A stretch of 64,000 nucleotides of DNA from Crocodylus rhombifer (lineage: Eukaryota; Chordata; Crocodylia; Crocodylidae), in assembly GCA_038503035.1 (NCBI GenBank), contig JAVSML010000028.1, positions 69,464-133,463 on the forward strand, read 5' to 3'. Positions 11,314 to 23,246 of this stretch are shown piece by piece. Positions within the stretch are counted from its first letter, which is position 1. Each line of letters opens with the position of its first letter. Both the position numbers and the translations under genes were made by a program. The notes under the pieces were generated by a model. It did no database searches, had not been told where the DNA came from, and saw only the letters and a program-made list of their open reading frames with translations.

Positions 11314-13032
11314 GCCAGGCACAGACATTACATTTTTAGTGGTCTAAGTGATTGGAAAACAGTTTAAACCTGTAACAGAACAGAAGTTCGGTACACATAG
11401 ACTGGTCTAAAAATGGCGGAACCTTGTCTGATAGACCTTATTAGCATGCACTGAAATCTAATTGATTTAGGTTTGACTAGTGCATCAAACTTCTGTACCA
11501 GATCCCTATTGGTTCAAGTGAGGTCATTGACCACCTACATCCCAGGCTCTTTGTGGGCCCTCACTAGTCCTCCCTTGCAAAAAGGTTCACTAGCACTTGG
11601 CCTGTGCTTGGTTGCTCCAGCTGAGCATCCAGCAGACCCTGGCCCCAAACTCTCACAGAGCTGAACCAGCAGAGACCCTCTCCCCAGCCCCACCTCCTGC
11701 CCCCAGCCATAGGCAGGCAGTGTGGGGGAGGGGGAGAAGGGAAGCACCTATATCCTCCACACAAGCACAGGGACCTGGGTACCCATGTCCCCAGGCCATG
11801 CCCCTACACCCCATAATGAGACCAAGAAACCCCCCATGCGTGACACAGATGGTAACCCTGGTTCTTGCACACACACCCAGGACCCCCAAGCCTCTGCACA
11901 CAGGTGCAGCCCTCGGACCCCAACCTTGGCACCTGCACATGGGTGGACCTGCAAAACTGTGGAGCAAATAGCATCATAAACAAAATATCTGTAAAATATT
12001 CTCTACTGTTAATTTAACTGTGTTAATGCCTAAATTTTTGTCTACAGCACATGATATTCAGTAATGCAATGAAAATTAGTGGAAAATAAAGATAACTGAT
12101 TCATAATGAATTTATATTTACATTCATTTATGTGTTGTGTGATGTGTTCATATGCTAGAAAATAGTAAGTGATGCATGTTCATCTGCGTATGTGTGGACA
12201 GATTACATTTACTTTTTACTGGCAGAATGCCTTAAAACATAGTTACTACTGGGAGGAAGGATGATTCATGATGGCTGCAGTGTGACCCAGCAGCCCAGCT
12301 GGGGGTGGGAAGGGGGACCCTCTGCAAAAGGAAGGATTGGGCCCCTTGGAGCTCTGGCACGAATGGCAGCCAGCAGTCAAATGCACCCAGCAGCTTGGGA
12401 GGCTTGCGCTTGGCGATAGGGAAAAGGGGGCGTTGCCAAGGAAAGGATCAGGCTCCTTGGCAGCTCACCCAGTGGTGGTGGCTGTGCATAAGGAAGTATC
12501 AGACTCCTCAGAGATCAGCAAATGGTCGGTGGTACCAAGAGGCTGGGGAGCCCCCCTTTCCCTGCCACCCAATCCAAACCTCCTGGACTGCTAGGCATGT
12601 TCTGCCACTGGCTGCCCCATGGGCCCAATCCTTCCTTTTGTGGAGCACCCTCCTCCACTCCCTACCCCCAACCATGACCAGTCAGGCATGGTGACCCACT
12701 CTGGGGCTCTCCTGGAAGCACAGGGGAGGGCCCACAGTGACAAGGCAGGTGGTTTGGGATGTGCTTACCTGTTCCTGGCAGTCAGTCAGGGGTGGCCCAG
12801 GCACTCAGTTGCACTCATCAGTCTCCAGCCACCTGGAGAGATTGTAGGGCCTGCTGGGAAGCATACAGGAGCACCCCTCAACTTTCTAGCTTTGGTCAGT
12901 ACAGGAAGCCTGCATGCTCCCCCAAACAAAGGGTGAACGTGTGTTCTGTTTGCTCCTGATCTAACCTAGGCTGCTTACAGAAACTTGTGTAGGTTCAACT
13001 GATTCCTCCTTGGGCTTTTTGAAGAGCTGTAC
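11314..13032 (-). mobile_element. PIF/Harbinger-like DNA transposon, copy 3 (reverse, long or interrupted)
   Basis: The left boundary gccaggcacagacattacat, followed by agtttaaacctgtaacagaa, is the reverse complement of the right arm of copy 1. The right boundary, ending ttgggctttttgaagagctg near 13.03 kb and followed by TTA, is the reverse complement of the left arm (cagacattcaaaaagcctga). The two ends therefore bracket one reverse-oriented element of about 1.7 kb. Two GC-rich cores (11.53-11.95 and 12.25-12.95 kb) flank about 270 bp of AT-rich sequence. The left target duplication is no longer legible. The middle could be an insertion, or two partial copies may lie side by side. I favour one element. 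Confidence 0.6.
12310..12640. repeat. Direct and inverted repeats in the core of Harbinger copy 3
   Basis: The words aaaggaaggattgggcccct (about 12328), aaggaaaggatcaggctcct (about 12439) and aaggaagtatcagactcct (about 12490) are spaced direct repeats. gggcccaatccttccttttg at about 12620 is the inverted counterpart of the first. Such internal duplication resembles the core of copy 2 and suggests that the cores evolve by local duplication. Confidence 0.6.
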
Positions 13033-13035
13033 TTA

Positions 13036-13382
13036 AAATCACCTATTTTCGAGATTTTTTTCCCCTCCTTTTTCCTTATTAAATTTAGGATTATTTCAAA
13101 ACAAAAAGTGTTGGAACATTTCATTTTCAAAATATTAAAATGAAACATTCTCACATGCTTTTTCCTATAAATCCAAAGATATTTTGGACCAACTGAAGAC
13201 TGCATTTTTGAGAGAATTAACTGTTTATCCAAATATTTGCCCCAGCTATAGACAGGATTTCTGCTTCTTTCTCACTCTTGTTATTTTATACTTAATCCAT
13301 TGCAAATGATTGTAGAATGACGTGAGATCCTTTAGTAATCTAGAGGTTTTCATCTATTTTTCATCATTTTGTAGAGGGGAGC
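13036..13382. other. AT-rich non-coding stretch, nothing recognised
   Basis: AT-rich sequence without a recognised element or gene. Confidence 0.5.
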
Positions 13383-13465
13383 TACTTAGCCGTCTCAAGT
13401 CAGGCAGAAAGCAAGGTAGGGTAGCAGCATTGCCTACAAAGGCTTATGCCTCTTCTGAATCACTC
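13383..13465 (-). repeat. Fragment of an amniote interspersed repeat (TTAGCCGTnT...GGCTTATGCC type)
   Basis: The order cttagccgtctcaagtcagg, gcagaaagcaaggtagggta, then caaaggcttatgcctcttct follows a familiar amniote repeat layout seen in reverse orientation. The same layout theme occurs in the element at 60.7 kb. About 80 bp remain. The assignment rests on word order, not on terminal repeats. Confidence 0.4.
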
Positions 13466-16400
13466 TCTGAAATGCCACCCTGCCCTACCACATTTATTAT
13501 TATTGAGATAGTATGACTTGCTTGTAGGTTCATATTATGTGTGGCAGAGTATTTCATATCACACCTTGGTATATTAAAGCCATCTGTCAGATTTGCTTAC
13601 CCTATAAATATAATACGTTCTCATTCTTTGCTTTTCCATGAAAGGGAGTTAGCAGGCATCCAACAATAATAATTCCACCATATGGCAAATTTATTTCTTT
13701 TTGAGAACAATATTAAAATGGTAAAGCTGAACACTCAGCAAAATTGTTAACATTTTTAAGTGAAAGTATCATTAGACATTTCAGAAGCATTAGAACCATC
13801 AAGTGGTGATTCCTCCATTTTAACTCAATGAAAAACACCACAATAATTATGTTGTGGTTTCCAGTTTTAAATTCTGAACTGACAGCTAGGCAGCCTATAT
13901 AGCCTAATTGGATTCAGCCACAACTGAATTCCATGAGTCTGAATGATGGTAAAGGCCATGACCCTGTTCGAGCAATTTAATTAAAACCATACACTTGGGT
14001 AGGATATATCTCGGTTGGATTCCATGTCAATAAAGGAGAGGACAGTTAACACATCCCTGAGTGTGTATTTGTTGTGAAGTGTTGAATTAAGTGGCTTAGT
14101 TGGGCTTATTTTTCTCTGATTCTTGTATCTGGGAATAAATTTTTCATCAGTGGGCTTCAGAGAAACGGTATATTATGTCTGACTCTTGACTGTACCAGGA
14201 CCTCATCCATTGAGCTGTTCTTTGACATCATCAATTAGCTTCCCAAGCAGCAGAGTAAATGCTTGTCATGGGACTCTGTTGCTTCATTACACAAGGAATT
14301 GTAACCCTATATGTTGATTCAAAATATGGGAAGTCCTGGGTTCGTTAGACATAGCCAAGCTGACCTTACATCTCTTTCGTGTCAGGCTGACCTCAGTTAT
14401 CTCTTTGGTGTTTGGGTAGTTTCTGCTTTTCTGCTTTCCATGAGATGTAATTAATTTAGGAACATAGGAGTGGAAGGGTCTATTAAGCCATTGAGTATAG
14501 CACCCTACACTTGACATATACCTACAATAGAAGGAAATGGAGACATAAATTAAAAATCTACATTGACATTATGACTTTAACATTAGTCTAAGAAGAGAAA
14601 AGAGAATGGTGTTTTAGGATTAAGGTCACTGTGTCAGCATGGATTTATTTACAAATGTGAATGTTAAGCCAAAGCCTTAATGCACTATTAGATGCTGATT
14701 GTTTTTGAAATCTGCTAGTTTCTTTACAACAGTGCAAAAGGGAATTTTACAATTCTACACGTCTATAGCTGTATGCTATTTTCCATTAGTGTACCAAGGC
14801 CCCAGTACAAGAAAGAATTAATATTCAAGACAGCACTTGACAAGTCTAAAATAGTTCATTAATAGTTAATTACAGTGTTTTCTTAATTGTGGTCTATGGA
14901 CCATGGAGCATTTAGCAGAGATGCACAGAGATTTGGCAGACTATGTTTGTTCTAACGTCCTTCCTGCTCTTTTTCCCAGTTGCTACACCATGTAAGAATA
15001 GGTAAGGATTCATAACACTTTTCATAGATTGCTTTTCCATTTCAGCTATTGCTGCAGTTGCCACAGGAGCATCCTATAGTCATGTTTGGGAAAGGAGCAG
15101 TCCACAAGACCTGAAATTGGAAGGATAGTGGCACAGAAGGCCACTTTAGTTATCAAAATCAAGTCTACAAAAGGATGAAGTTTTGTGGTATCTGGCTTTT
15201 GAGTTTGGATAAGTTAACAGTTGCAGAATATTCCACTAACTACTTAGGCCTTGTGGAGTTGGAGAATTTGCTGTATGTTAGCAAGTGAAACGCGTCTACT
15301 TTAATACATTATTTCAGGTGTCTGCATAGGTTCTGACAACATGATAGTAAGTTAGGTCCATTAAGTAAATTTTGACAGGATTTCCTTTGATATAGAACTT
15401 TCATGACAGTACCCATGTCCCCTGACTCTGACTGTGAGAGGTATATAAGTAAATGTGGCTCATTCTGCTTTGTCAATTCAATCCTTATGGCTGAGTCTAC
15501 AAGCCAAGGTGGCAGTTAACACCAGTGATGGTACGTTTTGTGATGTGTATGCTGCTTTAATGAGAATTGTGAGAGTCCCCAGATGGATTGCACACAGGTC
15601 ACCAAAGAGACCATCAGTAACAGCTTCCAGTTATTATTGACCAGGGATAGAGTATAACAGGCAATCTAGAAATAAAAAAAAACCTTCGCAGCCCTTGCCA
15701 GTTCCCTAAGATGAGTTTCAAGTTGTGCAATGCCCTCACCCCATTAAACCTAAAAAAAGAAAGAAAGAAAAGTTCAGTTTAAAGTGGAAGTGCAAGAGAG
15801 CATTGTACCATTACAATTCAAAAGCACCCAAATGCCAAATTTAAAAAAAAATATTACAAATGAATGTGCTGTGAGGGTGGATCAGAAACACAAACTACCC
15901 TAGGTATAGACAGGGGGCAACAGTGGAAATAGTAGCAGATCTTTTACTTTACCTAAACATATGGCACCATTTGATGATTGTTTTATATACAAGATCAAAT
16001 TCTTTTTTCAGTAACGCCAATGGAATTTTGGTTACAGATCAATGTGGTTGGGAGGAGAATTCTAACCAGAAAACTTGTTTTATGTCTTGGATGGCTCTTC
16101 AAGAAAACGAGGAAAGTTGCATGTTCTGAAGACGTTCACTTCTGGTTTTGTACATACAGGAAGCTGTGATTAAATGAAAAGTAAATTAAAATAGAAGCAT
16201 AGGAGAGACGAATTAAGGGTAATAGCACAAAAGAGTAGAGAAACATACAGTTATGACTGTAAAGGAAACAGGAGCTTAAATGAAGATACGTGCGTGGGTT
16301 TTAAGACTTGTTGCTGCTAATGCTGTAATAAGCTGTTGAAATCGGTGATAACCGTCACTAGCTTTCCTATTAATGTTAGATAAAAAGTTGCAACTGAGTA

Positions 16401-17248
16401 GGTTCCTACAGCTTAAGTTGAAAAGGTTTAAAAGCTTCTGAAATTAAATTTGCAAGAGAATGGAAGAGACTCTCCACGTAATTTAAAATGTGGAAAATTG
16501 CTTTTATTCCATTCAAACTACTTGTGCAGCTGAAAGGTTCTTTATTTTTGGGTCCTGGATCCTTGCTCCCATTGAAGTCGATAAGAGTTTTAACCTTCAC
16601 ATTAGTGAGAACCAGAGTGAGCCCTGCATCATTGTTGTCATAGTCATTTCTTTCATCAGGCAGACATAGGACACATTGAAGTGAAAAGCCAATGTTAATG
16701 GTTTAATTTCTGTCTGGGGCAATACCTTCTATCCAGTCAATTTTCTGATAAAGGTCTCGTTTATTATATAACTGGCTCTTTCATTGACTGCATTTGTGTT
16801 TGTCTCTTTAGCATGAAAGATAACCCCATATGTGAATAATCAGATTTGATCATGGATTTATACTTTGTTTTGATTTGTTCCATTTAGTAGAGGACATAAT
16901 ATTATTGGATTTTTTTTTAAGACTTCTGTTATGAACCATGATCCTATGGTTGGTTTGTCTGCCTGTAATCTTTTTCTTTGCTTGAAGAGCTGAAAAAAAG
17001 CATCTGGGCCTCCCTAGCAATAATTAGGGCAAGCTTACTGTCTGCTGTGCTGAAAAGTAGTTCTGAGATTTCAGCATGAGGAAATGCAAGTGAAAAATTC
17101 AAACTGGCTAGAATTCCAATGCTAAGGGACCATCCCATAAGAGGAAATTGCAACTACTTGGATTTAACTTATTCACTTATTATTTTTTTCTTTCTTTCAG
17201 TAATTTTGCTCTACTTCCAGTCATCCTATCCATTGAGCTCTCTATAAA
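13466..17248. other. Long quiet non-coding stretch
   Basis: Nearly 3.8 kb of AT-rich sequence with no transposon ends and no credible exon. A short aagaaagaaagaaa stretch lies near 15.76 kb. At about 16.55-16.61 kb the text ggtcctggatccttgctccc, followed by attgaagtc, resembles a dispersed amniote repeat word also seen near 51.41 kb. Confidence 0.5.
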
Positions 17249-18095
17249 TTCATAGAATCATAGAAAATTTAGGTTGGAAGGGAACTCAGGAAGTCTTCTA
17301 GTCTACCCTCCTACCCCCCCCCCCCCCCCACACACACACTGCTCAAAGCAGGACCATCCCCAATTAAATCATCCCAGGCAATGCTTTGCCTAGCTAGATC
17401 TTCAAAAGCCATTAAGGATGGAGATTCCAGAACCTCTCTGGGTAACCTGTTTTACTGCTTTACTACCCTTCTGGATGAGAGAGTTCTCCTACTATCTAAC
17501 CTAAACTTCCCTTGCTGCAACTTGAAACCATTGCTCCTTGTTCTCCCATCTGCCACCCCTGAGAACAGTCTAGCTCCATCCTCTTTGAAACCACCCTTCA
17601 TGTAGTTGAAGGCCCCTAGTAATTCCTCCCTCAGTCTTCTCTTCTTCAGGGTAAATAAGCCCAGTACCATCAGCCTCTCTATACATTTTCATTGTCCTCT
17701 GCTGGACTCTCTCCAATTTGTCCACATCATTTCTATAGTGGGGGGGCCCAAAACTGGACACAGTACTCCAGATGTGGCCTCACCAGTGCTGAATAAAGGG
17801 GGATAAACACTTCCTTTGATCTGCTGGCAACACTCCTACTAACGCTGCCCAGTATATTATTAGCCTTCTTCGCAAACTCTTGGCTAATTTTCAACTTACT
17901 GTCCACTGCAACCTCCAAGTCCTTTTCTGCAGAGCTACTGCTCATCTAATCAGTCCCTAGCCTGTACCGGTAAATGGGATTGTTCTGTCCTAAATGCAGG
18001 GCTTTGTACTTCTACTTATTGAACCTCATGAGATTTTTTTTTTTTGGTCCAATCCTCCATTTTATCTAGGTCTCTCTGAATGCTAGCTCTACAAT
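17249..18095 (-). mobile_element. CR1 LINE 3' half-kilobase-plus with C-terminal RT remnant, antisense
   Basis: The plus-strand left edge ttcatagaatcatagaaaat is the CR1 3' octamer repeat in reverse, so the element is on the minus strand. It is followed by the usual gttggaagggaactcagga and ctcaaagcaggaccatcccc. The minus strand encodes the C-terminal part of CR1 ORF2. Fragments include [42 protein letters not shown] and VDKLERVQQRTMKM, split among at least two frames (about 17945-17733, then 17761-17570 and 17670-17452). It is truncated upstream of the catalytic RT core. A poly-C/(CA)n tract at 17314-17338 grew inside it. The copy is dead. Confidence 0.92.
17314..17338 (+). repeat. Poly-C run followed by (CA)n
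   Basis: Sixteen C followed by five CA repeats, located inside the CR1 copy, so it arose after the insertion. Confidence 0.9.
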
Positions 18096-18339
18096 TCCAA
18101 GAATTCCAAACTGAGCACCAAATTTGGCTCTGTTACTTTCTTATATGTCCAGAGCAGCTTCCATAAACCAATAGAAACCTTCCCATCTTTTTTTCTAAAG
18201 GAATACTAGACTGCAGACAGCCTATATAACTAGGTGAAAATGATACCAGTTGATTTAGGTAATCAGGTATCAACACTGGAAAAGCTTGATTCTGCACCTG
18301 GTGAAGCAAGTATAGCAAAACTGACAGCGATTTTAAAAT

Positions 18340-18763
18340 CAGAGTTGTGCCACCTCTCAGCAGCCGCATCCCATGGGCACGGGCTTGCAATTGTGTGAGC
18401 TAAGGCCCTCTACCCCCCACCCTGGACAACCCCCTCCACAGCTGCATGGCACCCATGGGCAGCCCTTCCCACCTCACCACTGTGCATACTGAAGGGCAGA
18501 TGCACCCCTCCACTGCTCCACCTTGTGCCCAGGCAGTTGCTCCACTACACACACATGCAAGGGTCCTCCTTCCCCCAGCCAACAGGCTGCAGGCTCCCAT
18601 TCACAGTGCAGCCCCCTGGGGCAGAGCCACAAAGCAGAAGCCAGAAGAGAAACTCAGAGCCCCAAGTTTCTGCTGCAGCCAGAATGATATGAGGAATGAA
18701 TCTGAGCGGGGACCCCAGGGGCTGCAGATGAACCTCTTGTGGGATGCCAACTGGACAACTTTG
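18340..18763. mobile_element. hAT-like non-autonomous DNA transposon with GC-rich core
   Basis: The left end cagagttgtgcca and the right end ctggacaactttg are imperfect inverted repeats (cagagttgtgcca against caaagttgtccag). The flanking octamers tttaaaat and atttaaat match at 6 of 8 positions, consistent with an old 8-bp hAT duplication. At 424 bp, with a GC-rich core and no transposase, it is non-autonomous. The overlapping frames on both strands (18400-18600, 18446-18769) are by-products of composition. Confidence 0.55.
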
Positions 18764-18771
18764 ATTTAAAT

Positions 18772-20530
18772 GATGCAGTTTTAGATCTATAGTAAAGCAT
18801 TGCTAAAAGCAGTTCACAGACCACAACAAATACTGAGCATCAGTTATACAAATTATTCAGCCTCTGTTTAAAAATAAAACAACCATGAGAAGAAATCAAG
18901 AATGAATTATCTGAAAGCAGAAAAAGGGCTGTCTATTGGGATAAAAACATATTATCCACAACATATAATGTGACCAGCTAGTTAACACAATCAGACTCTT
19001 CTGTTTAATGTCAAACCATGAGGACGTTCTGGAAAGGCATATTAAATAGTCGTTTGCTTTTTTTTTAATCATGAACATTTGTCCTTAATTATTCCCTCCA
19101 GTGGCATAGTACTGTGCTTAGCATCCCCTCTACTTGCATTATCTCCTCATAATCTTACTGTTTTTTAATCCTTCCTTTTCTTCTTTGCTGGAAGTGGAAC
19201 CACAAACTCCCCACCCCCACCATTTCCACTTCCCCTCAGCATTAAGGATATTCACCGTCAATGCTCTTAGTAGACTGGTTGATAGCAGGTGTTGTGTAAG
19301 TCCTGCAGTTATTTTTCTCTCCTTTTTGGAGGTAATTATCAACAAATCTTGATGTTTTAAGATCATAAAAATTCATTTGCCACAGTGCTATACCTTTGCT
19401 GTCACTTAAGCTCAGCTCCACAACAGTGTGCCCTGAATCCATTTTGGGATACATGACACAATTATAATTGAAGTAGATTTCCCCTGCTCTTTGTGTTGTA
19501 TGATTAATTTATATGCATGCTATTGCATGAAATAAGATTCCTGTCTTGCTGTTCATCAGATTTGGCTCTCTGTGTAGTACTGTGGGCTCTTTTCCCATAA
19601 CGCTGTTTTATGCTGCTGTTTTTATGGAGGTTCCTTATTTAAATTACTGAAAAGACAAAAAGCTGTTTAAAAAGTTAACTAAATGTGCTTATTTTGCTTC
19701 ATGAATAGCTAAGCTTGATTACAAATGCAGTCACTAAAATAAATTAGATGATCTCTATTCAGTATTCTGTACCACAGTTCCAACACCCGTCTTAGTCCCA
19801 ATCCCCATCTCCCTGAGATGGAAAGATTAAGTAATAATGAAGACATGTTACTGCACCTGCCTTCTTTGTATCAGGCTATGTACAGTAAATCCATCAATAG
19901 TATTATTTTTCCTCCGTAGGTATTATCTGGTGTTTACTAATCTTAACTTCGGGCCTGATCCAAATCCCATCAGAGTCCAAAAGTGTTTTTTAATCATTGT
20001 TTGTATTGATTTGCCTATTTTTTCAAGAAAAAGGATATTTATTAAAAGGATAGCTACGTATAGTACATTTTATTTTAAGTGTTTTCGGCCAATTTGTTTT
20101 TTCATTTGTTAAAACTTTTAAGAGTCTTTAAATTGCAAACATCTGGCACATCAACTTTGAAGACCCAATTGATGGAACACACATTATATTTAACTGACAT
20201 GGGTGAGTTTTCATAGGATTTTACTGAAAAGAGAAGAATGCACCAAAATCAGGTTAAGTTTTCAAGTGCATGTGTATACTTTAAATCTTTCATGCCCACC
20301 CCAGTACATCAAAGAAAACGTGTGCTATGTGTGAGAGAATTAGAGACTTTGCTTGGCTAGAACAGCAGGTGCCATACATGAGCTTGTGCCTGTTTAGCCA
20401 TTGCTTTTTTATGTTCAGTTGAATAAGGAAGTTTTCTTTTATTCACACAGGTTAAAATCTCTGAGACTTCTTGGATAATACGAATCAAATGAATGAATTA
20501 TGATGTTTTGGGGGAGAAATAAATCCATGA
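18772..20530. other. AT-rich non-coding stretch, nothing recognised
   Basis: AT-rich sequence. The frame at 19837-20112 (plus, 91 codons, Phe/Ile/Cys-rich) has no recognisable domain. I see no transposon ends. Confidence 0.5.
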
Positions 20531-20986
20531 TAAGCAGGGATCTACCCAACTCGAAGGCAGCTGGCTGATTTTGTGGGCAGATCACAGAGCCAGCTTCCAT
20601 TTTTGAGAGTTTATCATGGCCAGGAGCTCTCCACGCCTCTGGCTGAGGGGCTCTCCCATCCCTTACTGCTGATTGGTTGCAAGGGCTGTGTGTTATGTAG
20701 CCCTGCCCTTCACTGGTGGGGAGGGGCCACAAGATAAGTATCCCTCAGCCAATCAGCAATGAGTGGCAGGGGCTGCAGCCATCTTGAGCTCCCCTGTGTT
20801 TTCACAGTACTTTCTTACCCCCCTGGTAGGTTGCATGGTCAGGCTGCAGCGCCATGAAGACTGCTGGCTCTTTCTGGAGTACCAGCATTTTATTTTCAGT
20901 AAGTTGTGGATTTTTTCCGCAGATTTTGTAGACATTGCCTGCTTTTGCAACATTGTCTGCATTAAGTACCTAATGATAGGGCTTTA
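20531..20986. mobile_element. Putative DNA transposon with paired CCAAT motifs
   Basis: A moderately GC-rich block bounded by agcagggatctacccaactc on the left and tacctaatgatagggcttta on the right, whose reverse complement (taaagccctatcattaggta) is a weak partner. Inside are gctgattggttgc at about 20667 and cagccaatcagcaatg at about 20748, an inverted CCAAT-box pair, together with ggctgcagccatcttgag. Boundaries are uncertain and no duplication is legible. A repeat is more likely than a promoter because there is no CpG island or downstream exon. Confidence 0.35.
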
Positions 20987-21694
20987 AGGAAATATGGGTC
21001 TCATGTATAAAGAGTAATAATCTGCTCCCAGTTACGTTAGCATGTTTCTTTGGTAATGCCATTATTGCAGTATGGTACTTTTTCATTCTTTCAGTATGGT
21101 ATGAAACCAGTTTCTGATGTTCAGTCTTGTCGTCTTACTCCAGCTATATATTTTTCCATTTATTCCAGTTATTCTCTGTATACAGAGAGTTATTTCATTT
21201 GGTTTTCTTTCTTCTCTGGAATTCCCCATGATGATTTCATTTGTTAGCCTAGCCTCAGTGGTGTCATTCTAAATTTGAAACATTCTTCTGCATGTCAGCT
21301 GACCACTTAGTGATAAAGTCATGTGACATTATCTCAGCTGGAGTGCCTGAGTTTTATACCATCCACTTACTTTTCAACTTATCCTCTTGCAGAAAGGTCA
21401 CAATATGCTTTGGGGCATGTTTTTTCCCCTTTAAGTAGCAATTTGGATAAGTAATTATGGTTTAAATAATCTAGGAATCAACCACAAGTTAAGTTTGTAT
21501 CTTTCCTTATTTAGCTAATGGCAAATATATAGACCAATTCCTTCTGAAACGTATGGAACTATCCTCAGAAATGATATAACAGGGTTGGTATCTTTAATGT
21601 TGAGCCAAAGCTCCTAAACTTTCAAATGATGCTCAGTGGTACACAGCGGTAGAGCAGGATTTGGAATTCGGAAACCGAGGTGCTTAAGGTAACC

Positions 21695-21911
21695 CGTGGT
21701 TTTCAATCTGCAATCCGTGGACTCCTGGGGGTCCACAGACTATGTCTAAAGGGTCTGTGAAAGATGACTACAATGAATCAACAATATGTGAATACCCACA
21801 TTTACAATTTAAAGGAGTCTACACCTCCATTTGATATTTCCAAAGGGGTCTGCACCTCCATTTAAAGTTTTTAGGGGTCCACAAATGAAAAAAAAATGTT
21901 GAAAACCAGTG
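21695..21911 (+). mobile_element. hAT-like MITE (Charlie/MER5-like architecture)
   Basis: The left end cgtggttttcaatctg and the right end gttgaaaaccagtg are inverted repeats of the CAGTGGTTTTCAA type common in hAT elements. The body is built from 'ggggtccacaga' and 'ggggtctgcacctccattt' words, the style of mammalian MER5-like hAT MITEs. The flanking octamers aggtaacc and aggtagac match at 6 of 8. The element is about 217 bp with no coding capacity. Confidence 0.75.
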
Positions 21912-22097
21912 AGGTAGACAGCTAACACAGTAGGAAGAAAAAACAATAAAGGGCACTAATTATCCCTATAGATTGCTTCAGAGACCATTTTTAAGGTAGG
22001 GGTAGTTGATGAAGTAGTAGGAGGAGAGTCCTGAGGATTTGTTTTTCAGGATGGGAAACTACTTGCCATCTACTGTCCTGCCATAGTGGGTAAACTA

Positions 22098-22265
22098 TGG
22101 TGACCGTATTTCCTGAGTCTCAAAATGGGAGCCACTCTTCTCCCTCTCCACTCTTCAGTATACTTGCCTGTTTCTGGGTTCCAGTTTCAGCTGAATCTGG
22201 ACAGCAAGGGTTGGAGAGGGATTGGCTCTGAAAATAGGACAGAAGTATTCATTTGACCAAACTTA
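22098..22265. repeat. Possible diverged hAT-like end (tggtgaccgtatttcc type)
   Basis: The text atggtgaccgtatttcctga, followed by gtctcaaaatggga, resembles the terminus of the element at 22.79 kb (gggttaccatatttccagta, then tcaaaaaag). A weak partner is the reverse complement of attcatttgaccaaac near 22.26 kb. The pair is diverged and this is a tentative call. Confidence 0.3.
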
Positions 22266-22399
22266 CAGGATTCCAGGGACAGGTGTTTAAAATGGACTTG
22301 CCTTCGCAGAAATGGGTGGGTCTTTTACACATGCTCTGTAGGTGGTTGGCACTTTACTTAGAGTGGCTCCAAGAACTGCTTTAATTAAAGTGCCACCGT

Positions 22400-22528
22400 G
22401 TCTCATGTATCAGCATCCCTGGGCTTAAAAATGGTGGTGGGAGCACTTGAATTAAAGCTCATTCAGTGAGCTTGAGTTCAAGCACTTCCGCCACCATTTT
22501 TAAGCCCGAGGACATTGATACATGAGAC
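22400..22528. repeat. Foldback repeat with 52-bp arms
   Basis: The left arm 22400-22451 (starting gtctcatgtatcagcatccc) and the right arm 22477-22528 (ending gacattgatacatgagac) are near-perfect reverse complements with a few mismatches, separated by about 25 bp. Both arms contain gcttaaaaatggtgg or its complement. Transcription would give a long hairpin. A MITE or the fused ends of a DNA transposon is the likeliest origin. No target duplication is fixed. Confidence 0.85.
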
Positions 22529-22786
22529 ACAGGAGGCTGCTGAAGCACACCAATTGCTGCGCTCCCGCAGATTCAATTAATCCAGCACATTGGAGCAGGC
22601 TTGGCACTTGTGTATTGGTGCCCACCAGTTATCCTAGGTAGAATTGATATCTCAGTAGCAGCAGTTACTAAAGTACTGCCTATTGCCTGCACTAAAAAGA
22701 GAAGCCCACTTTCTGGTAGCAGCAGCACTTTTACTAGTTCTGCTTCTATAGCAAATCTCAGCACCCTTTCCTATGGTGCTTAACCT

Positions 22787-23246
22787 AGGGTTACCATATT
22801 TCCAGTATCAAAAAAGAGGACACCTGTGGTGGGGAGAGAGAGGGAGGGGTATATGATTGTGGGGCAGGAGGCAGTGACATGCCCTGCCTCTGCCTCTCAC
22901 TCCTAATCCCCTGACCCTCCCAGCCCTGCCATTGCCCCACACTCCCAACCCTCAGCCCCTGTCCCTCCAGCCCTGCTGCCCATGCAGCTCTCTCCTGTGC
23001 ATGCACACACACACATACTCTGTGTCTCTTCCCCTAGCTGGGATCTTGTCAGGGTCTGTGTGCAGAACACATGACCTCCAACAGCCAATCACCTTGCCCG
23101 CTGCTTCCAGCCCCAAGCAGTCCCAAGCTGCTAGTCCCCAGGAAAGCAGAGGAAGGACAAAAACCCAGACATTTGCTCACATTGTAAAAACCCAACCAGA
23201 CATGAGGACAGGAGGCCAAAGGAGAGGACATGTAAAAAAGAGAGGG
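22787..23246 (+). mobile_element. Putative hAT-like element beginning 'gggttaccatatttccag'
   Basis: The left end gggttaccatatttccagta, followed by tcaaaaaagaggacacc, is a frequent terminus type of amniote DNA repeats. A GC-rich core follows, and on the right the words acaaaaacccagacatttgc and agaggacatgtaaaaaagag echo the subterminal motif. The right terminal repeat is not convincingly preserved, so the end is approximate. Open frames on both strands (for example 22932-23300 plus) lie inside and are not considered genes. Confidence 0.45.

Noticed and set aside
20660..20765. A gene promoter with CCAAT boxes
   Set aside because: No CpG island, TATA/Inr arrangement or downstream exon is visible, and the surroundings look like a dispersed repeat. 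Kept only as a finding.
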